From positions 18,909-82,908 of the forward strand of contig JANQQL010000043.1 of NCBI GenBank assembly GCA_028289345.1: a stretch of DNA of 64,000 bases. The letters are read 5' to 3'. Under the pieces are notes generated by a model. The model was not told the DNA's origin and did not search any database. It saw nothing but the letters and a program-made list of their open reading frames with translations. Positions 60,147 through 64,000 of the stretch are shown here, piece after piece; positions within the stretch are counted from its first letter, which is position 1; every line of letters begins with the position of its first letter. Both the position numbers and the translations under genes were made by a program. This DNA is from Planctomycetota bacterium. Lineage in GTDB: Bacteria > Planctomycetota > B15-G4 > SIAN01.

Positions 60147-61646
60147 ATGGCGAGGGGGCCAGCCCGCGGATGGCGCAAGTTCCTCCTCACCCTGCTGGGT
60201 TTGGCCGCCAGCGTCTTCTTCGTCCAGCTTTCGATTCGTGACCTCGATTGGGAACGCACCCGGTCCGGCCTCGCCAACGCTGACCTGACCCCATGGCTGG
60301 GATGGGCCATTGCGTGCTACTTGACGGGCCACGTGCTGCGCGGCGTTCGGACCCGGGTCCTGGTTTCTCGCCACGCGCAACTGTCCACCTGGGATGCCAC
60401 CAACGTGGTGGTGCTCGGCTACGCGGTCAACAACTTGCTCCCCGCCCGCCCCGGAGAATTCGCGCGAGCAGGCATGCTCACTCGTTTGTCCGGTCTGAGC
60501 TGGGCTCAATCGCTGACCGTCACGTTGCTGGAGAGACTGCTGGACGGAATCGTGATGGTTCTGTTCTTGATCGTTGCCGTTACAGCGTTGCAACAAACGG
60601 AAGGTAGTGCCACGTCCGACTTGCTGTCCGCCGAATGGGCACGCCCGGCCATTTTGCTGGCCACCGCGCTTTTCTCGGCTGGACTCATCGGCCTGCTCGC
60701 ACTGGTCGTCTTCCCTGGCCTGGTCATTCAGTTGGTGTCACGGGCGATCAGCTGGTTCATTCCGCGCTCCTACGCCGCGGTGGTCGGCATGCTGACCTCG
60801 ATCTCCAGTGGCGTGGCTGCCTTGCGTCGCCCCAGACAAGCCTTGGACGTCGTCGCCCTCACGGTCCTGGTTTGGACCATGGAAGCAGGCCTCTACTGTT
60901 TCCTCTTGCCGGCCTTCGGCCTGGAAGCCAACTGGTGGCACGGCCTTCTGGCGATGTCCTTGACCAACCTGGGCCTCTTGCTTCCCTCCAGTCCCGGGTT
61001 CATCGGTGCGTTTCACTACTTCTGCATGCAAAGTCTCGTGTTTCTTGGCGTTCGCGATTCGGTCGCCCTCGGCTACGCCACTTTGGTTCACCTGGCGTTC
61101 TACTTCCCGATCACCCTTTGGGGAGTTGCCATTCTGATTCGGTACGGCCTGGACGTGCTCTCGACCCGACGATTGGAGCAGCGCGCCCAGGCTCTGCCAT
61201 CGGATCAGGGCCTGGCCCAACGCCTGGAGATTCTGGGAAGTCCGATGGTCCGCTCGGACCCGGATCCCAAAGCCTCGAAGTTCCTGCACTGCCTGGCGGA
61301 AGCCGTCGTTCCCATCCGTCTGCTTCCCGAGGACCAGCAAGTGGAGGTGGTCGCGAGTACAGCACGTTTCGTCGGTGGACAGATTGCTTGTCTTTCGTTT
61401 CGCCAACGCTGCTTGGTGAAGTTGGCTCTGACGGGATTTCGAGTGAGCTGCTGGCTGCGAACCTTGCGGCCCTTCACCTCCTTGGAACGAACGCAGCGAG
61501 AGCGACTGGTCACTCGTTGGGCGGAAGGCTCTTTTCCCCAAGCTCGCCAGCTGATGCGTCTGGTGCGAAGCACGGCGTTCTTGGCGTTCTTCGAGCACCC
61601 CGCATGCTCTGCCGCTCTGCCTGGGAATCCGGAGTCACAAAGGTGA
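60147..61646 (+). CDS. UPF0104/LPG-synthase-type membrane protein with C-terminal helical oxidase-like domain
   Basis: 499 residues. Residues 1-340 are the lysylphosphatidylglycerol synthase transmembrane (UPF0104, flippase-like) domain with about eight helices; marks include NNLLPARPGEFARAGMLTRLSG near residue 95 (core PARxGE), TLLERLLDGIVMVLF and LLPSSPGFIGAFHYF. Residues ~375-490 form a soluble helical domain, FLHCLAEAVVPIRLLPEDQQVEVV ... ERTQRERLVTRWAEGSFPQARQLMRLVRSTAFLAFFEHP, which resembles the N-terminal helical part of long-chain alcohol/cholesterol-type GMC oxidases. The next gene encodes a GMC oxidoreductase lacking such an extension. ATG 60147 has GAGGAA upstream. This looks like a membrane partner for the oxidase. 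Confidence 0.77.
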   Translation: MARGPARGWRKFLLTLLGLAASVFFVQLSIRDLDWERTRSGLANADLTPWLGWAIACYLTGHVLRGVRTRVLVSRHAQLSTWDATNVVVLGYAVNNLLPARPGEFARAGMLTRLSGLSWAQSLTVTLLERLLDGIVMVLFLIVAVTALQQTEGSATSDLLSAEWARPAILLATALFSAGLIGLLALVVFPGLVIQLVSRAISWFIPRSYAAVVGMLTSISSGVAALRRPRQALDVVALTVLVWTMEAGLYCFLLPAFGLEANWWHGLLAMSLTNLGLLLPSSPGFIGAFHYFCMQSLVFLGVRDSVALGYATLVHLAFYFPITLWGVAILIRYGLDVLSTRRLEQRAQALPSDQGLAQRLEILGSPMVRSDPDPKASKFLHCLAEAVVPIRLLPEDQQVEVVASTARFVGGQIACLSFRQRCLVKLALTGFRVSCWLRTLRPFTSLERTQRERLVTRWAEGSFPQARQLMRLVRSTAFLAFFEHPACSAALPGNPESQR

Positions 61647-63103
61647 CCTCGCCCCGCCCAATTCAAGCGGTCGTGATCGGCTCGGGTGCCGGCGGCGCTG
61701 TCACCGCCCTGGAACTCGCTCGGGCGGGAGTGGAGACTCTGATCCTGGAGGAGGGCACTCGGGTGGAGCTTCCCGATGGCTTCGACAAGGGATCCCCCGA
61801 AGCAATGAAACTCCTCTATCGGCGCCGCGGCATGACACCGATTCTGGGTCGCGTGCCAATTGGGTACGTCGAGGGAGCGAGTTTCGGAGGAAGCACCGAA
61901 ATCAACAGCGGGTTCTGGCACCGGACTCCTCCCGAGGTGCTACTGCGTTGGCATGCGCAGTACGGGTTGAGTGACGCGGATGTCGGGGAACTGGCCCCCC
62001 ATTTCGACTGGGCGGAGTCCACCTTGGGAGTGAGCCGCAGCAACGAGCCACTTCCCGAGAACTCGCGGCTCCTGGCAAAGGGAGTCGAGTCCATGGGCTG
62101 GTCTTCCATGGAAGTGCCGCGAGTTGGCCCGGCGGAACCCACCGAGCAGATCCCCGCGCCGCGCACTTTGCGAAAGGCGATGAGTCGAAGCGTGCTTCCC
62201 GCGGCCGAGCGAGCAGGAGCCAAAGTCCTCACTCGCTGTCGGGCCAAGATGTTGATTCGTGAGCGCCGCCGCATCACCGGAGTCCTGGCAGAAATTCGCA
62301 ACACCGATGGCACTCGACAATTGGTGAGAGTGCCGGCCGATCACGTGTTCGTTTGTGCAGGGGCCACCGAGACCCCCGCTCTCCTGCGCCGCAGCGGCAT
62401 CCGCCACCGCGTGGGAGATACGTTCCGCTGTCATCCCATGTTGAAGGTCACCGCGCGTTTTCCCGGCATCGTCGACTCCACCGAATCGGCTCTTCCGCTT
62501 CTTCAGATCAAAGAGTTTTGGCCGGAGATCACCATGGGCGGAGCCTTCTTCACCCTGGGTCATTTGGCATTGATGTTGGCCGACAACTGGGGAGAGAACG
62601 AAGTCCGCATGCAAGAACACCGGCACCTCGCAGCCTATTACGTGGCAGTCCGTGGGACCGGCGAGGGCACCATCCGATCTTCCCTTGCCGGAGAGGACAC
62701 CACGGCAATCCGCTATCAGCTGTCCGAGCAGGACGTGCGCAACCTCAGTCAGGGATTGGCACGCCTGGCCATGGTGTTGCTCGCCGCGGGAGCCGAAGAG
62801 GTCTACCCGGCAATTCGCGGCCTACCCGTGATTCGTCGCGAGGTCGAGGCGGCCCGTTGGCTCGACCACCTCCTCCCCCGGCGGGCGTTGAGCTTGACCA
62901 CGGTTCATGCGTTCAGTGCCTGCCCGATGGGCGAGCGCCGCGACCGCTGTGCGGCGGACTCCTTTGGAAACGTCCACCACTACGAGAACCTGCACATCCA
63001 TGATGTCAGCGGGTTACCGGATTCCCCAGGAGTGAATCCCCAAGGAACCGTGATGGCGTTCGCTCGAAGGAATACCCTGCATTTTCTGGCCAAGCAGCCA
63101 TGA
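61643..63103 (+). CDS. GMC-family FAD-dependent oxidoreductase
   Basis: FAD alcohol oxidase/dehydrogenase, 486 residues. The FAD motif VVIGSGAGGAVTALELARAGVETLILEEG (GxGxxG near residues 11-16) opens it; GASFGGSTEINSGFWHRTP, VFVCAGATETPALLRRSGI and the C-terminal HAFSACPMGERRDRCAADSFGNV and SPGVNPQGTVMAFARR (active-site His and Asn) are all seen. It lacks the ~120-residue helical N-terminus of the long-chain alcohol oxidase relatives. The GTG at 61643 overlaps the upstream stop; an ATG at 61604 is possible. It is coupled to the next epimerase by ATGA. A lipid or terpenoid alcohol is a likely substrate, by inference. Confidence 0.87.
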   Translation: MTSPRPIQAVVIGSGAGGAVTALELARAGVETLILEEGTRVELPDGFDKGSPEAMKLLYRRRGMTPILGRVPIGYVEGASFGGSTEINSGFWHRTPPEVLLRWHAQYGLSDADVGELAPHFDWAESTLGVSRSNEPLPENSRLLAKGVESMGWSSMEVPRVGPAEPTEQIPAPRTLRKAMSRSVLPAAERAGAKVLTRCRAKMLIRERRRITGVLAEIRNTDGTRQLVRVPADHVFVCAGATETPALLRRSGIRHRVGDTFRCHPMLKVTARFPGIVDSTESALPLLQIKEFWPEITMGGAFFTLGHLALMLADNWGENEVRMQEHRHLAAYYVAVRGTGEGTIRSSLAGEDTTAIRYQLSEQDVRNLSQGLARLAMVLLAAGAEEVYPAIRGLPVIRREVEAARWLDHLLPRRALSLTTVHAFSACPMGERRDRCAADSFGNVHHYENLHIHDVSGLPDSPGVNPQGTVMAFARRNTLHFLAKQP

Positions 63104-64000
63104 CCAAACTCTTGATCACGGGAGCTGCCGGCTGGTTGGGTTCGAGGCTGACGAAGGCCGCAGCGGGGAACGTGCCCGAGTTGGGCGAATGGGTTCCGGC
63201 ATGCAGCGAGGTCCGAGGACTGGTGCTGCCCCAACAGAAGGCTCCCGGAGTGGACTCCAGAGCCGGAGTTCACTTCGTGCACGGGGACATCACTCAACCC
63301 GAAAGCCTGTCAGACTTCTTCGAGTCATCCGAAGGGAGCGTCCTCATTCATTGCGCGGGAATCATTCACCCGCGCCGGACCCGACAGTTCGACACCATCA
63401 ACCACCTGGGCACGCGCCACCTTTTAGCCGCGGCCCGAGCCGCCGGAGTGCGGCGTGTGGTCCATGTTTCGTCGAACTCTCCGCTTGGCTGCAACCAGTC
63501 CGCCGAGGACCCGTTCGACGAGGAAAGCCCCTACCGCCCCTATGGTCACTACGGGCTCAGCAAGATGCGAGCGGAGTTGGCCGTGCGCGAGGCGGGACAG
63601 TCCGGGGAATTGGAAACTGTCATCGTGAGAGCTCCCTGGTTCTATGGGCCCAATCAACCCGAACGCCAAACCACGTTTTTTCAGATGATCCGGGACGGAA
63701 AAGCACCTTTGTGTGGAGACGGCAGTGCGCTTCGTTCCATGGCCTACGTCGACAACCTGTGCCAGGGCCTGCTGCTGAGCGCCACCCATCCCGCCGCTGC
63801 TGGAGAGACCTACTGGATTGCCGATGCAAAGCCCTACCGGTTCCGTGAAATCCTCGACGCCGTGGAGCGGGTCCTGGAACGAGATTTTCAGATCGCTGTC
63901 AACGGCGGCCGACTTCGCTTGCCGAGTTGGACCAGCCAGGTCGCGGAGTGGGCCGACCGCTGCCTTCAAGCGATCGGCGGATACCATGCCAAGATCCATG
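63100..64000 (+). CDS. NAD-dependent epimerase/dehydratase, 3' end outside window
   Basis: Extended SDR enzyme; 300 codons lie in the window and the gene runs off the right edge. The NAD motif TGAAGWLGSRL lies at residues 7-17, HGDITQPESL gives the typical Asp-Ile, VVHVSSNSPLG the Ser, and YGHYGLSKMRAEL the YxxxK catalytic pair near residue 150. RAPWFYGPNQPERQTTFFQM and YVDNLCQGLLL are in the 3-beta-hydroxysteroid dehydrogenase/isomerase-like subgroup. Start ATG 63100 overlaps the GMC oxidoreductase stop. The pairing of a GMC oxidase and this type of SDR suggests sequential oxidation steps on a lipid or sugar; the substrate is unknown. Confidence 0.87.
   Translation, partial: MTKLLITGAAGWLGSRLTKAAAGNVPELGEWVPACSEVRGLVLPQQKAPGVDSRAGVHFVHGDITQPESLSDFFESSEGSVLIHCAGIIHPRRTRQFDTINHLGTRHLLAAARAAGVRRVVHVSSNSPLGCNQSAEDPFDEESPYRPYGHYGLSKMRAELAVREAGQSGELETVIVRAPWFYGPNQPERQTTFFQMIRDGKAPLCGDGSALRSMAYVDNLCQGLLLSATHPAAAGETYWIADAKPYRFREILDAVERVLERDFQIAVNGGRLRLPSWTSQVAEWADRCLQAIGGYHAKIH

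Noticed and set aside
1..64000. CRISPR arrays, insertion sequences, integrases, phage genes, rRNA
   Set aside because: I looked for regularly spaced repeats, transposase motifs and terminal inverted repeats and saw none; most DNA is in ordinary coding regions.

Overview
The window is GC-rich, densely coding bacterial chromosome. It holds about 51 protein genes, many joined by ATGA, GTGA or TGATG overlaps, and many with GTG or TTG starts behind clear Shine-Dalgarno sequences. I found no rRNA, tRNA, insertion sequence, phage gene, integrase or CRISPR array. Lipoprotein signals, a LapA-like protein, an exosortase system and a PlsC acyltransferase suggest a Gram-negative-type envelope. The mix of a Ser/Thr kinase-ATPase-TPR giant, a sulfatase-like lipoprotein, AtuA-type acyl-CoA genes and an exosortase/EPS locus resembles Planctomycetota or a similarly large-genome environmental lineage. 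That placement is an inference and no marker gene here settles it.

Layout. 1-0.93 kb: two small heat shock genes ending in a strong terminator. 1.0-6.5 kb (minus): a sugar-nucleotide operon with a glucose-1-phosphate cytidylyltransferase-like gene, an NAD-dependent epimerase and three tandem C-methyltransferase-type genes. 7.0-14.4 kb: an exosortase E/CPBP-protease fusion with a small VPEID-CTERM-like substrate, followed by exopolysaccharide genes (a sugar transferase with a GGDEF-like front end, glycosyltransferases, a sulfotransferase). 14.8-24.7 kb: acyl-CoA metabolism (carboxyltransferase, AtuA pair, phosphate acyltransferase, enoyl-CoA hydratase) interrupted by a minus-strand sulfatase-like lipoprotein and nadA. 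24.7-27.5 kb: two convergent membrane glycosyltransferases. 27.6-32.9 kb: queA, ligA and an acyl-CoA synthetase. 32.9-40.6 kb (minus): a second VPEI-type CTERM miniprotein, a class V aminotransferase, a SerB-like phosphatase, a hybrid histidine kinase and a 1215-residue kinase/ATPase/TPR protein. 40.8-43.7 kb: a secreted repeat protein, msrB and a YcxB-like protein. 43.8-49.7 kb: lysine 6-aminotransferase divergent from a biotin operon, bioB-bioFD(fused)-bioA. 49.7-54.2 kb (minus): serA, plsC, a secreted TPR protein and an xdhC-like gene. 54.3-57.4 kb: pdxR-pdxS-pdxT with a convincing repeat operator. 57.5-64 kb: a plus-strand run of a DUF547 lipoprotein, a membrane/propeller protein, a flippase-like membrane protein with a C-terminal helical domain, a GMC oxidoreductase and an NAD-dependent epimerase that runs off the end.

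How the parts may work together. The exosortase, its candidate substrates and the EPS genes form an envelope/extracellular matrix module. SerA, the SerB-like enzyme and the class V aminotransferase could together make serine. PdxST supplies PLP to the many PLP enzymes here (BioF, BioA, Lat, class V aminotransferase), and the biotin operon supplies the cofactor used by biotin-dependent acyl-CoA carboxylases. The most interesting points are the second, distant candidate substrate for exosortase E, the same-frame arrangement of substrate and exosortase genes, the membrane protein/GMC oxidoreductase cluster at the right edge, the BioF-BioD fusion and the PdxR operator.
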